Assembly: GCA_903859155.1 (NCBI GenBank)
Contig: CAIOLO010000108.1
Location: 1 to 52,766 of the forward strand
Direction of reading: 5' to 3'
Source of the DNA: an uncultured beta proteobacterium
Lineage (GTDB): Bacteria; Pseudomonadota; Gammaproteobacteria; Burkholderiales; SG8-39
DNA: 52,766 nucleotides
The position numbers were made by a program, and so were the translations under genes. Positions 41,383 to 49,885 of the stretch are shown here, piece after piece; within the stretch, counting starts at the first letter, position 1, and the number at the start of each line of letters is the position of its first letter. Below the pieces are notes generated by a model. The model searched no databases. It saw only the letters and a program-made list of their open reading frames with translations, and was not told the DNA's origin.

Positions 41383-43080
41383 TCAATAACGCTCATACGC
41401 CGGCACCATGGTGCGGTATTTGGCCACCAGCTTTTTCCAGTTGGCCGGCAAATGGATCTTCTTGGTGACGAAGGTCTCGTTGTTCGCCGACGAACACAGG
41501 AATCCCATGAAGCCGCCGGCGCCGCCGGCCACGATGATCTCGATGAATTTCGGGTGGCTGATGATGGCCATCGAATCCTGGGGATTGTTGGGCGTCATGT
41601 CCGGCCTCCCGTAGGCCAGGCTGTGGTCGTAATAGGCGCGGTGCCGGTAGGCCGGCACGCGCGCGTATTCGGTGACGAAGTTCTTGATCTTCTGCTTGGT
41701 CCAGCCGGCCTTGGCGAGCGCCCTGGCCTGCACCGGATTGAAAATCAGGCAGGTCATGCCGCCCCGGCCCGGCTGCAGGTTGTAGATCATGCCATCGAGA
41801 ATGCCCTTCGCATCCGACCCGTAGGGCAGCACCTGCGTGTAGCAGTTGGGGAAAAACATCGTCACCCCGCTCGCATCCGCGCCGAGGTTGGTCCCGGAGT
41901 TGTTCTCCACGTGCAGCGGCGGCCAGGGGCTGTCCTCCTCGTTCTCGGCAAATACCAGCGAATACTTGCCCGGATTGCCCATCACGCCCATGTCCTCGAT
42001 GCCTTTGCGGGCCCCGCCGATATTCTTGATGACAAGGCCCATGGCACGGCCGATGGCGGCATTGGCGATGTCGCCCGGACTCATGGCGCCCGAGCCGCTG
42101 TTGACGTGAATCTCCTTGCGGATCGGCCCGTTGATCATCCAGCACGGCGCCCAGGAGCCGGTACTGACGTTGTAGGTGGAAAAACGCGCGCCCTCGTCGA
42201 GGATGGCCTCGACGCAGGCGAGGATCACCGGGAAATGCACCGGCAGGGCCCCCGCCATCACCGCGTTGACGGCGATCTTTTCCACCGTGGCATAGCCCAG
42301 CCGCGGCACCAGTTTGCCCAACACGTGCTCAGGCGGCAGGTCGGTGCCGGTGAGCATCTCCGCAACCGCCGCTTCGGTCGGCGGCAGCAGCGGCAGGCCG
42401 TCTCCCCAGCCGCGCTTGTAGAAAAAGCGGTTGACCTCTTCCAGCTGGCCTTTGAACACGATGCGCGCCGGCACTTCCTTTGCCTTGGGCGCGGGCGCGG
42501 CCTCCTCTGCGGAGAGCGGCCTGGTCAGGGCATCGATGATCGCGGGCAGCGCGAGTCGAATGCCTTCGTCGGCCTCCTCCTGCGAGCTCGATTCGCACGG
42601 CACCACCTCCGGCACGATCTTCACCGCCGGCATTCCCTTGCTTGACGCGGCAGACCGCCCGTCAGGCACAAAGCCCTCGTTCGCCAGTGCTACAGCGGGA
42701 CGATGCAGATCCTCAATCGAGATCGCATCGTGGACGAGAAACTTCGTGCAGGAACCTCAATCGCCTACGGTCAATGCAACCGCGTCGACACCGAGCACCC
42801 AGGCCTCGAACTTCTCGCGGCCGAAAGTCAGGACCTCGGGTGTGTTGAACACCGAGCATTTGTACCAGCTGGTCTTCAATGTCGGAAACTTTGCCTTGAG
42901 CTCGCGCTCCAGGGCCTGCAGCATCGGCACAGCGGCGCGCTTGCCGTTGGCGAACAGGCCAAGGGTCTTGCCCTCCAGCGAGTCCAACCGCGGCGTGATG
43001 CCGCGCGCCGGCACCGGATCGGCGTCCGCCCAGGGGCTCATGACCTCGTAGTCGGCCGGGTGCTTGGTGGAATCCAGCAT
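41383..43080 (-). CDS. UGSC-family selenoprotein with C-terminal extension; in-frame TGA at 42757-42759 read as Sec
   Basis: One gene split by a TGA. From the ATG at 43080 (AGGAGG upstream) 107 codons run to VALTVGD, then TGA, then GSCTKFLVHDA in the same frame. The frame continues without a stop to 41383, giving 565 residues with Sec at 108. U-G-S-C in a G-D-U-G-S-C-T context is the hallmark of the UGSC (seleno)protein family; homologs have U or C there. The N-terminal domain (about 1-190) covers GKTLGLFANGK through IVPEVVPCESSSQEEADEGI. The C-terminal domain (about 225-565, from GWGDGLPLLPPTE to VPAYERY) is one I remember as recurring with this family, but it has no known function. It leads an operon with Bug, TrxR-like and hydrolase genes. 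No sel genes are in the window. If TGA is not decoded, the product is a 107-residue fragment. Confidence 0.85.
42700..42756 (-). other. Candidate bacterial SECIS region after the Sec codon
   Basis: Just 3' of the TGA (minus strand) two hairpins can form. One is ACGA/UCGU around loop AGUUUC, starting 13 bases after the TGA (within 42731-42750). The stronger one is ACGAUGC/GCAUCGU with an inner GAUC/GAUC stem, a single bulged U and a loop beginning 36-37 bases after the TGA (42700-42731). Bacterial SECIS elements, from memory, place a G-containing apical loop about 16-37 bases downstream, so the second fits at the edge. The structure is predicted by eye, not folded. Confidence 0.5.
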
Positions 43081-43232
43081 AGGGTTGCCTCCTCTCCTGT
43101 TGAATGGCTTGTAGAAAGGTAACACGAAGCCCCAGCATACCAGCCGCTGCGCGGCACGGGGCAAGGGCCGCAACGGCCATGAGGCCGCTGCGCAACGCGC
43201 CGCGCGCCTGTCACATTTTGTTGCAAATGATA

Positions 43233-43259
43233 TTGAACAAAGCGCGCGAAACCCTATCT
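43233..43259 (+). promoter_or_regulatory. Sigma-E-like promoter of the HtrA/DegQ-type gene
   Basis: GAACAA (43233-43238), 16 bases, then TCTAA (43255-43259) resembles the envelope-stress sigma factor consensus GAACTT-N16-TCTGA. It is 117 bases upstream of the protease ATG and points the right way. DegP/MucD-type proteases are classic members of this regulon, so the match is plausible, though the -35 box has two differences. Confidence 0.5.
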
Positions 43260-43376
43260 AATCGGGCATCTGCGGTGCAGAGGGCTGCCGCCGCAACGAA
43301 TGCCGGGGGGGGCCGCCGGTGCGAGACAACCGACCGGATGCAATCCCCCGCCAAGAACCATGAACAGGAGCAAATC

Positions 43377-44837
43377 ATGACCCGTACCCGTTTCGAGCGC
43401 ATGGTAGTCGTATTGGGCGCGCTGACCTCCATAGGCGGTGCCGTCGCCACCTACACCTTTTCAACCGCGCATGCGGTGACGGCCAACCCGCCGCTGCCGG
43501 CAATAACGCCCGCACCGGCGGCAGCGCCCGCTGCCGGCACCCAGAACCTGCCGGATTTCGCCTCGATCGTGGTCCAGCACGGACCGGCGGTGGTCAATAT
43601 CAGCGTCTCCGGCACGCGCAAAACCAGCGGACCGCAGGTCGATCCTGGCAATCCGTTCTATGAATTTTTCCGCCAGTTCCAGGGTCAGGGCCAGGGGCCG
43701 CAGAGCGAGACCCCGGTGCAGGGCCAGGGCTCGGGATTCATCGTCTCCGCAGACGGTGTCGTGCTCACCAATGCGCACGTGGTGGCCGATGCCAAGGAAG
43801 TCACCGTCAAACTCACCGACCGGCGCGAATTCATCGCCAAAGTGGTCGGCATCGACAAGGCCACCGACGTCGCGGTGCTGCGCATTCAGGCGGGCAACCT
43901 GCCCACCGTCAAGATCGGCGATTCGCGGCGCGCGCGCGTCGGCGAATGGGTGCTGGCGATCGGCGCACCCTTTGGACTGGAGAACACCGTCACCGCCGGC
44001 ATCATATCGGCGAAGTCGCGGGCGCTGCCTTCGGCCGAAGGCTATGTGCCGTTCATCCAGACCGACGTGGCCATCAACCCGGGCAATTCCGGCGGACCGC
44101 TGTTTAACCTGGCCGGCGAAGTCATCGGCATCAACTCGCAGATCTATTCGCGCAGCGGCGGCTATCAGGGCCTGTCCTTTGCCATTCCGATTGAAGCGGC
44201 GATGCGCGTCGAGCAGCAACTGGTTGCCACCGGGAAAGTGAGTCGCGGACGCCTGGGCGTTGCCATCCAGGAATTGAATGCCTCGCTGGCCGAATCGTTT
44301 GGCCTGGACAAGGTACAGGGCGCGCTGGTCAGCAGCGTCGAAAAGGGCAGTCCGGCGGACAAGGCCGGAGTCAAAGCCGGCGACATCATTCGCAAGCTCA
44401 ATGGCACCGAGGTCAGTGCTTCTTCCGATCTGCCAGTCATGGTTTCCGAACTGAAACCCGGCACTCAGGCAACTCTGGAAATCTGGCGCGACGGCCGCGC
44501 ACGCACCCTGGGCATCACCATCGGTGAGTTCCAGGCGGCGGTCGCCGCGGCCGAAAAAGCGCCTGCTGAAGCGGGACGGCTGGGCCTGGCGGTACGGCCC
44601 CTCACCCCTGAGGAGCGCAAGCAGACGGAACTGAAAAGCGGCGTGGTGGTGGAAGAAGTCGCCGGCGCCGCGGCACGCGCCGGTATCGAGCCCGGCGACG
44701 TGATCCTGCGCGCCAACGGCGTGGAAATCACCAATGCCGAAACCCTGCGTGCGCAGATCGGAAAATCCGGCAAGCGCATTGCACTGCTGGTGCAGCGCGG
44801 CGAGCTGCGCATGTTCGTGCCGGTGGAACTGGGCTGA
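43377..44837 (+). CDS. Periplasmic Do/DegQ (HtrA)-family serine protease
   Basis: A 486-residue HtrA-type protease and chaperone of the cell envelope. I chose the ATG at 43377 (AGGAG upstream); upstream in-frame sequence is leader. An N-terminal hydrophobic segment (about 10-30) exports or anchors it. The trypsin-like domain has the triad H134 (TNAHVVAD), D164 (KATDVAVL) and S238 (NPGNSGGPL), and two PDZ domains follow (about 285-375 and 395-480, for example GSPADKAGVKAGDIIRKLNG and AGIEPGDVILRANG). The loop rich in Gln/Gly before the catalytic His (QFQGQGQGPQSE) is the LA-loop of this family. A sigma-E-like promoter lies upstream and a strong terminator downstream, so it is monocistronic. 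Confidence 0.95.
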   Translation: MTRTRFERMVVVLGALTSIGGAVATYTFSTAHAVTANPPLPAITPAPAAAPAAGTQNLPDFASIVVQHGPAVVNISVSGTRKTSGPQVDPGNPFYEFFRQFQGQGQGPQSETPVQGQGSGFIVSADGVVLTNAHVVADAKEVTVKLTDRREFIAKVVGIDKATDVAVLRIQAGNLPTVKIGDSRRARVGEWVLAIGAPFGLENTVTAGIISAKSRALPSAEGYVPFIQTDVAINPGNSGGPLFNLAGEVIGINSQIYSRSGGYQGLSFAIPIEAAMRVEQQLVATGKVSRGRLGVAIQELNASLAESFGLDKVQGALVSSVEKGSPADKAGVKAGDIIRKLNGTEVSASSDLPVMVSELKPGTQATLEIWRDGRARTLGITIGEFQAAVAAAEKAPAEAGRLGLAVRPLTPEERKQTELKSGVVVEEVAGAAARAGIEPGDVILRANGVEITNAETLRAQIGKSGKRIALLVQRGELRMFVPVELG

Positions 44838-44860
44838 CACGCGGTTCGGGCAATCCTGAC

Positions 44861-44890
44861 AAGGGGCGCATTGCGCCCCTTGTCTTTTGT
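44861..44890 (+). terminator. Intrinsic terminator after the HtrA-type gene
   Basis: AAGGGGCGCA (44861-44870) pairs perfectly with TGCGCCCCTT (44872-44881) and is followed by TGTCTTTTG. It starts 24 bases after the protease stop. Confidence 0.85.
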
Positions 44891-44991
44891 CATCATCTGT
44901 CATCAATGCAGATCAACGCCGAGGTTGATACACTGGGGCCTGAATTGCCGGCGTTGCCTCGAAACAGCGCCAGGTAATAGTCTAATAATGG

Positions 44992-45053
44992 TATTCGAAT
45001 AACACGTAAAAGCACGACGGTAGATGATTCAGTTGCACAAATGTTTAACATTT
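44992..45053. promoter_or_regulatory. Two palindromes in the promoter region of the thiolase-like operon
   Basis: TATTCGAATA (44992-45001) and AAATGTT-T-AACATTT (45039-45053) are perfect dyads in an AT-rich stretch upstream of the GTG start at 45109. The second, 15 bases long and 56 bases before the start, looks like an operator for a dimeric repressor; no regulator gene is adjacent. Confidence 0.5.
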
Positions 45054-45108
45054 AAGTGTTGGCCGGGGCTTCCGGCCGGTCGCTTCAACTTACCAGCGAG
45101 AAACCACC

Positions 45109-46281
45109 GTGGCCTTCCATGACTCAGCAATAATCGGTTTCGCCGAGACCAAGATCGTCGAGAAAAGCGATCGCGATGTCTGCGCACTGGGCGCGGAGAT
45201 CCTCAGTTCCCTGATCAAGAGCACCGGCGTCGAGAAAGGCGCCATTGACGGCATGATCCTATCCTCGTCGATGAGCAGCGCCGGCAGCGTGTTCTGGTCG
45301 CAACTCATGGCCGACGCCCTCGGGCTTGGCTTGAATTTCTGCCAGACCGTGGACATCGGCGGCTGCTCGCCGGTGGCGGCACTGGCGCGCGCCACCATGG
45401 CCATCGATTCGGGCCTGTGCGAGAACGTGCTGTGCCTGTACGCCGACACCCAGGCGAGCGCCGACAATCGGCCGTCGAAACCCTTCCGGGTGGAATGGAC
45501 CAGCGCGCTGGGCTACCTCGGACCGCCCGCCGGTTTCGGCCTGCTCACCCAGCGCTACGAGCATCAGTTCGGCCTGGATTACCGGGCACTGGGAAAACTC
45601 GCCGTGGCACAGCGCGCTCATGCGGTGCTCAACGACAATGCCTGCGAAAAGCTGCGCAAAGCCATCACCGTGGAGGACTACCTCAATTCGCGCATGATCG
45701 CCAATCCCATCCGCCTGCTCGATTGCGTGATGGTGTGCGACGGCGCCTCGGGCCTCCTGGTCACCAGCCGCAAGAATGCCGAGCGCAAGGGTTTTACCAA
45801 GGTCGTCATCCCGCTGGGTTACGGCGAACGCACCAACCATCGCATCAATGAAGCGGTGGTCGATGTCACCGACACCGGTCATCGCGTCGCCGGCGAAGCC
45901 GCGTTCCGCCGCGCCGGGCTGAAGCCTTCGGACATGGGCTCGTTTCACCCCTATGACGATTTCATCATCGCCATGATGCTGCAGATGGAGATGCTGGGTT
46001 TCTGCAAACAGGGCCAGGGTTGCGATTTCATCCGCGACAACGATTTCAGCCACACCGGCAATCTTCCGCTGAACACCGGCGGCGGCCAGATCTCCGCCGG
46101 ACAGGCCGGGCTCGCAGGCGGCGGCACCAACCTGATCGAGGGCGTGCGGCAATTGATGGGCGAGGGCGGCAAGCGCCAGGTCGCCAACCGCAAGACCGCC
46201 CTGGTTACCGGCATCGGCGGAATTCCCTACGGCCGCAACTGGACCACCAGTTCGGTCATGATCCTTTCTTCAGACGCGTGA
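45109..46281 (+). CDS. Thiolase-like protein (lipid-transfer/Ltp2-type), catalytic His lost
   Basis: A 390-residue thiolase-fold protein with a GTG start. Cys86 (DIGGCSPVAALARA) occupies the place of the thiolase nucleophile, but the C-terminal GHP motif is altered to GQA (NTGGGQISAGQAGLAGGG), so classical thiolysis is unlikely. The DUF35 gene follows after 10 bases. Thiolase-like proteins paired with DUF35 proteins act as aldolases or acyl-transfer complexes, for example steroid side-chain Ltp2 with its DUF35 partner, and the same may hold here. The HPYDDF segment may provide alternative catalytic residues. The substrate is unknown; the palindromes upstream suggest ligand-controlled expression. 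Confidence 0.88.
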   Translation: MAFHDSAIIGFAETKIVEKSDRDVCALGAEILSSLIKSTGVEKGAIDGMILSSSMSSAGSVFWSQLMADALGLGLNFCQTVDIGGCSPVAALARATMAIDSGLCENVLCLYADTQASADNRPSKPFRVEWTSALGYLGPPAGFGLLTQRYEHQFGLDYRALGKLAVAQRAHAVLNDNACEKLRKAITVEDYLNSRMIANPIRLLDCVMVCDGASGLLVTSRKNAERKGFTKVVIPLGYGERTNHRINEAVVDVTDTGHRVAGEAAFRRAGLKPSDMGSFHPYDDFIIAMMLQMEMLGFCKQGQGCDFIRDNDFSHTGNLPLNTGGGQISAGQAGLAGGGTNLIEGVRQLMGEGGKRQVANRKTALVTGIGGIPYGRNWTTSSVMILSSDA

Positions 46282-46291
46282 GGGAGCAGCC

Positions 46292-46720
46292 ATGACACAA
46301 TTGAACGACACCTCCAAAGTCGATCGCGAGCCCCCCACGCCGCTCAGCTATACCAAGCCGTTCTGGGAAGCCACGCGCGAGAAAAAGCTGCTGCTGCAAT
46401 TCGACAAGCGCAACAGCCGCTACCAGTTCTACTGGCGGCCGGTGAGCATTTACGACGGCCTGGGCGATCTGGAGGCGCGCGAAGCGGCCGGCACCGGCGA
46501 GATCTTCAGCTTCACCATCGCCGAGCGCGCACGGCCCCCGTTCCAGGGGCACGAGCCTTTCGCCATCGCCATGGTGACGTTGAAAGAAGGCGTGAACATC
46601 ATGGCCAACGTCATCCATTGCAGCAGCGAAGAGCTGCGCATCGGCCTGCCGGTCAAGCTGTGCTGGCTGCCGCTGAAAAACGGCACCTTTCTGCCTGCCT
46701 TCGAGCCGATCAGGGACTGA
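46292..46720 (+). CDS. DUF35 OB-fold protein with degenerate zinc ribbon
   Basis: A 142-residue partner protein for the thiolase-like gene 10 bases upstream. The OB-fold region is clear (GTGEIFSFTIAERARPP, FAIAMVTLKEGVNIMANV, GLPVKLCWLPLKNGTFLPAFEP). The N-terminal zinc ribbon that normally has four cysteines (CxxC...CxxC) is present in outline (LLLQFDKRNSRYQFYWRPVS) but has none of them, so it should not bind zinc. GAGGGAG precedes the ATG. Such proteins dock on thiolase-fold enzymes and complete or shape their acyl-CoA binding site. A terminator follows. Confidence 0.9.
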   Translation: MTQLNDTSKVDREPPTPLSYTKPFWEATREKKLLLQFDKRNSRYQFYWRPVSIYDGLGDLEAREAAGTGEIFSFTIAERARPPFQGHEPFAIAMVTLKEGVNIMANVIHCSSEELRIGLPVKLCWLPLKNGTFLPAFEPIRD

Positions 46721-46765
46721 GCCCCCCCCTGTGCCGGGGTAAATCGGATGGCGGAGGCCCGGAAT

Positions 46766-46796
46766 CCCGCCCCGATACCCCCGGGCGGGGGTTTTT
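46766..46796 (+). terminator. Intrinsic terminator after the DUF35 gene
   Basis: CCCGCCC (46766-46772) and GGGCGGG (46783-46789) form a GC-rich stem with a 10-base loop, followed by GGTTTTT. Confidence 0.75.
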
Positions 46797-46829
46797 CCAA
46801 ATTCAAGCGAACCTTTTGACCACAAGTTC

Positions 46830-46896
46830 ACAGTCCTGACACGTTCTCCCGTCGCGCACTGCTCCAATCAGCATCGGATCAACTCTTGTGCGGAGA
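46830..46896 (+). promoter_or_regulatory. Promoter/leader block shared with the sugar-transferase gene (copy 1)
   Basis: Upstream of the MshEN-protein ATG, the stretch 46830-46896 matches 49886-49954 in order and spacing. It has ACAGTC with GTC-nn-GAC-AC at 46830-46842, a 24-base block (46859-46882) identical at 18 of 24 positions and ending CGGATCAA, and GCGGAGA (46890-46896), which holds the ribosome site. The AGTCnnGACA dyad may be a regulator site. The second copy precedes the sugar transferase, so both genes are probably under one control. Confidence 0.7.
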
Positions 46897-46901
46897 TCGA
46901 G

Positions 46902-48110
46902 ATGGAGAACAGGGCGATTGTGCAGCGCGACGCGTTCGAATGGGTTTCGCGCCTGATGGCGAAAATGTCGCCGGACTTATCGGCAGCGCGCGAAAAAAGC
47001 CTGGACAAGGTTCATTGGGCCGCGCCCACGGGGATGCGCTACATGAAACCGGATGCAGCCCTGCCTGGCATCGACCGGGCGGTGGTGCAACTGCTCGATG
47101 GCCAGCGGTTTCACGGCAGGCTGGGCCGCTTCAACCCGGCCGGCATTGCATTGAAATTGCGCCTGCAGATCAATGGCGAGCCCTTGAACGTTGCCCACAC
47201 CCAGATCAAGCGCCTGACGCTCACGGAGCCGGTGGCCATGATAGAAACCGCCAGCCCCAGGCCCAATGCAATGTCGCCCAGGACGGTTGTCGATTTTCAC
47301 ATCCAGTTTGCCGACGGGGAAATCTGGGAGGGTGAAACCAAGGGGGCGATTGACGCGCCCTCGGGTGTGTTCCTCTACACCATGGAAGGCGAATATTCCA
47401 AACATGTCGGCGCCGCCAGACAGAATGTCGCGCGGCATTTTGTTCCACGCAGCGCGATCCGATCGGCGCGGATAGGCCGGCCTTCGAGCACTGTGGCCGG
47501 ACGCGCCCTTGTGGCTGCAGCGCCCCCGCTCGAGTATCACGCCGCGGCATCGGCGCCGCGCGTGCTGGAGCCGGTAATGCCACAGGCGCTGGAACTGCTG
47601 TGCAAGGGCCAGGCGGCCAATATCGACGGACTCAGGCTGGGCGATGCGCTCAAACAGCTGGGCATCGTCACCGAAGAAGAGGTGCAGGCTGCCATCACGC
47701 TGCAGACCCAGCGGCGCGACGGCAAGCGCATTGGCGCCATCCTCATGGAGATGAAACAACTCAAGGAGGAAACCATTCAGCAGGCGCTTCTGCACCGGCT
47801 GGGTGTCCCGTTCGTCATCCTGAGAAAGTTGAAGGCCAATTGCGGCGTTGTCGCCCGCCTGGACCGCGCGGAGTGCCTCGCGCGGGCTTGCGCGGTCCTT
47901 CACGAAACCGAGAAAACCGCATACCTGGCGATGGCCAATCCGATGGACGAGGAGACCATCAAAGCGTGCCGCTTCCGCCTGGAGAAAAGAATCGAAATCG
48001 TCATCGCCGACCGCGCCGACATCGCCGCGTTCCTGTTGCGCCACAGAGTTCATTCCAGCCAGGGACTGTCCCCCGAGTACTTCCAAGACTGGGGAAATAC
48101 GCCCGCTTAA
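46902..48110 (+). CDS. Orphan MshEN (GspE N-terminal) domain protein, probable c-di-GMP effector
   Basis: A 402-residue protein of unknown overall function. The C-terminal part (about 240-385) is an MshEN/T2SSE-N domain: [20 protein letters not shown] (from R245, continuing to Q268) and [20 protein letters not shown] (from K275) are the paired 24-residue motifs that bind c-di-GMP in MshE. The usual downstream secretion ATPase is missing, so this is a free-standing sensor. The N-terminal 235 residues ([21 protein letters not shown] and [17 protein letters not shown]) look like two beta-rich repeats, perhaps distantly PilZ-like, but I cannot name them. The stop shares TTAA with the convergent pgm stop. 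It shares its leader with the sugar-transferase gene, which points to polysaccharide control. Confidence 0.78.
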   Translation: MENRAIVQRDAFEWVSRLMAKMSPDLSAAREKSLDKVHWAAPTGMRYMKPDAALPGIDRAVVQLLDGQRFHGRLGRFNPAGIALKLRLQINGEPLNVAHTQIKRLTLTEPVAMIETASPRPNAMSPRTVVDFHIQFADGEIWEGETKGAIDAPSGVFLYTMEGEYSKHVGAARQNVARHFVPRSAIRSARIGRPSSTVAGRALVAAAPPLEYHAAASAPRVLEPVMPQALELLCKGQAANIDGLRLGDALKQLGIVTEEEVQAAITLQTQRRDGKRIGAILMEMKQLKEETIQQALLHRLGVPFVILRKLKANCGVVARLDRAECLARACAVLHETEKTAYLAMANPMDEETIKACRFRLEKRIEIVIADRADIAAFLLRHRVHSSQGLSPEYFQDWGNTPA

Positions 48111-49741
48111 CCCGTGAAAATAATCGCCTGCGCCTGTTTGATGATTTCGGCCAGGTGGGCTTCGCTGCGAAAACTCTCGGCATACAGTTTTACAATATCC
48201 TCGGTCCCGGACGGGCGCGCCGCAAACCAGCCGCCGCCGGTGAGCACCTTCAAGCCGCCGATCGCCGCATCGTTTCCCGGCGCCTTGACCAGCTTTGCAA
48301 CAATCGCATCGCCGGCCAGAGTCGCCGCATCAACCCTGTCGGGTGACAGCTGTTTCAGCGCGTCCTTCTGCGCAGGCGTGGCCGGCGTATCGATGCGGGT
48401 GTAGTAAAACCTGCCAAGGGTATTGGCCAGACGCTCGTAATATGCCGACGGATTCTGCCCGGTAACCGCGGTGATTTCGGCGGCCAGAAGGCCCAGGATG
48501 ATGCCATCCTTGTCGGTGGTCCAGACAGTGCCGTCGCGGCGCAGAAAACTGGCGCCCGCGCTCTCTTCCCCTCCAAAGCACAGACCGCCATCCAAAAGGC
48601 CCGCCGAAAACCATTTGAAGCCCACCGGCACTTCGATGAGTCTGCGCCCGACATCGGCGGCAACCCTGTCTATCAGCGTGCTGCTGACCAGCGTTTTGCC
48701 CACGCCGAGGGCAGAACTCCATTGCGGCCGATGGGTGAGCAGATAATGAATCGCCACGGCAAGAAAATGATTCGGGTTCATCAGGCCCGCCGACGGCGTG
48801 ACGATGCCATGGCGGTCGGCATCGGCATCGTTGCCCCAGGCGATGTCGAAGCGATCCTTCAGCGCCACCAGTCCCGCCATGGCGTACGCGCTGGAACAGT
48901 CCATGCGTATCTTGCCGTCATGATCCAGTGTCATGAAGCCGAAAGTGGGATCCACCGCCGGATTCACCACTTCGATATTCAGCCCGTAATGTTTGGCGAT
49001 CGGCTGCCACAGGGCGACCGCCGCGCCTCCCAGCGGGTCCACGCCGATTCGAACGCCTGCGCGGCCGATGGCCTCCATATCTATGACCTTGTCGAGATCG
49101 GCGATATAAGCCCCATCGAAATCGATGATCCCGCACAGCGCCGATTGCCTTGCCTCCGCATAGGGCAGGCGCTTCACCCCGGCGTTTGCAACACGCAACA
49201 GGACATTGGCTCGATCCTGGATCCATCCGGTTGCATCGGTGTCCGCGGGGCCGCCGTGCGGCGGGTTGTACTTGAATCCACCGTCCGCTGGCGGGTTGTG
49301 CGACGGCGTGATCAATATGCCGTCGGCACGCGCCTGCGCCGCAGCGCGGTTGTGCGCGAGGATGGCGTGTGAAATGACCGGCGTCGGGGTAAATGCGCCC
49401 TCCTTCTGCATGCCCACCCTTACCCCGTTGGCAATCAGCACTTGGAGCGCGGTGCGCTGCGCCGGCTTGGATGCGGCGTGGGAGTCCATGCCCAGAAACA
49501 AGGGTCCGGTGATTCCCTGTGCCGCCCGGTATTCGCAGATGGCCTGCGTTATCGCCAGAATGTGGCCCTCATTGAAACTGCGCTCGAAAGGATTGCCGCG
49601 GTGACCGCTGGTGCCGAAGCTCACCGCTTCGCCGGGCCTGTCCGGATGCGGCACAAGTTGCGCGTAGGCGCGCTCGAGGTCCGCGACATTTATCAGGACT
49701 TCCTGCGGCGCCGGCAGGCCGGCCAGCGGGTGATGATTCAT
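48107..49741 (-). CDS. pgm: Phosphoglucomutase (alpha-D-glucose specific)
   Basis: Interconverts glucose 1-phosphate and glucose 6-phosphate, feeding nucleotide-sugar synthesis. The 544-residue protein starts at the ATG at 49741; 24 in-frame upstream residues are leader. Family motifs are FGTSGHRGN near the N-terminus, the phosphoserine loop ITPSHNPP, the Mg-binding DADADRHGI (seen in [11 protein letters not shown]), the sugar loop [12 protein letters not shown] and the phosphate loop [12 protein letters not shown]. Length and motifs match E. coli Pgm. It sits inside the exopolysaccharide-type region and ends overlapping the MshEN gene. An 18-bp palindrome (49751-49768) lies 10 bases before its start. 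Confidence 0.95.
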   Translation of the reverse strand: MNHHPLAGLPAPQEVLINVADLERAYAQLVPHPDRPGEAVSFGTSGHRGNPFERSFNEGHILAITQAICEYRAAQGITGPLFLGMDSHAASKPAQRTALQVLIANGVRVGMQKEGAFTPTPVISHAILAHNRAAAQARADGILITPSHNPPADGGFKYNPPHGGPADTDATGWIQDRANVLLRVANAGVKRLPYAEARQSALCGIIDFDGAYIADLDKVIDMEAIGRAGVRIGVDPLGGAAVALWQPIAKHYGLNIEVVNPAVDPTFGFMTLDHDGKIRMDCSSAYAMAGLVALKDRFDIAWGNDADADRHGIVTPSAGLMNPNHFLAVAIHYLLTHRPQWSSALGVGKTLVSSTLIDRVAADVGRRLIEVPVGFKWFSAGLLDGGLCFGGEESAGASFLRRDGTVWTTDKDGIILGLLAAEITAVTGQNPSAYYERLANTLGRFYYTRIDTPATPAQKDALKQLSPDRVDAATLAGDAIVAKLVKAPGNDAAIGGLKVLTGGGWFAARPSGTEDIVKLYAESFRSEAHLAEIIKQAQAIIFTG

Positions 49742-49750
49742 GGTTATTCC

Positions 49751-49768
49751 AATATTAAGATTAATATT
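49751..49768. promoter_or_regulatory. Palindrome just upstream of pgm
   Basis: AATATTAA-GA-TTAATATT is a perfect dyad in the divergent region between pgm and the sugar transferase, 10 bases before the pgm start. It overlaps the pgm ribosome-site region, so a protein or RNA fold here could block translation or transcription. Confidence 0.5.
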
Positions 49769-49885
49769 GCCAGGGGGCAGCCGTTGCGCCTTGCAGGACG
49801 CAGCAATTCTCATGGAATTTCACGATCCAGGAGGCGCCGCCTGGCAAGTGTTACACGCCGGCACACTCCATTTAAGAACAATTTT

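Noticed and set aside
41383-42669. A separate 428-residue gene starting at 42669, with 42757-43080 as an independent small gene
   Set aside because: The two pieces are in the same frame, the TGA falls exactly at the U of U-G-S-C, the 29 codons between continue the family sequence, and no ribosome site precedes 42669.
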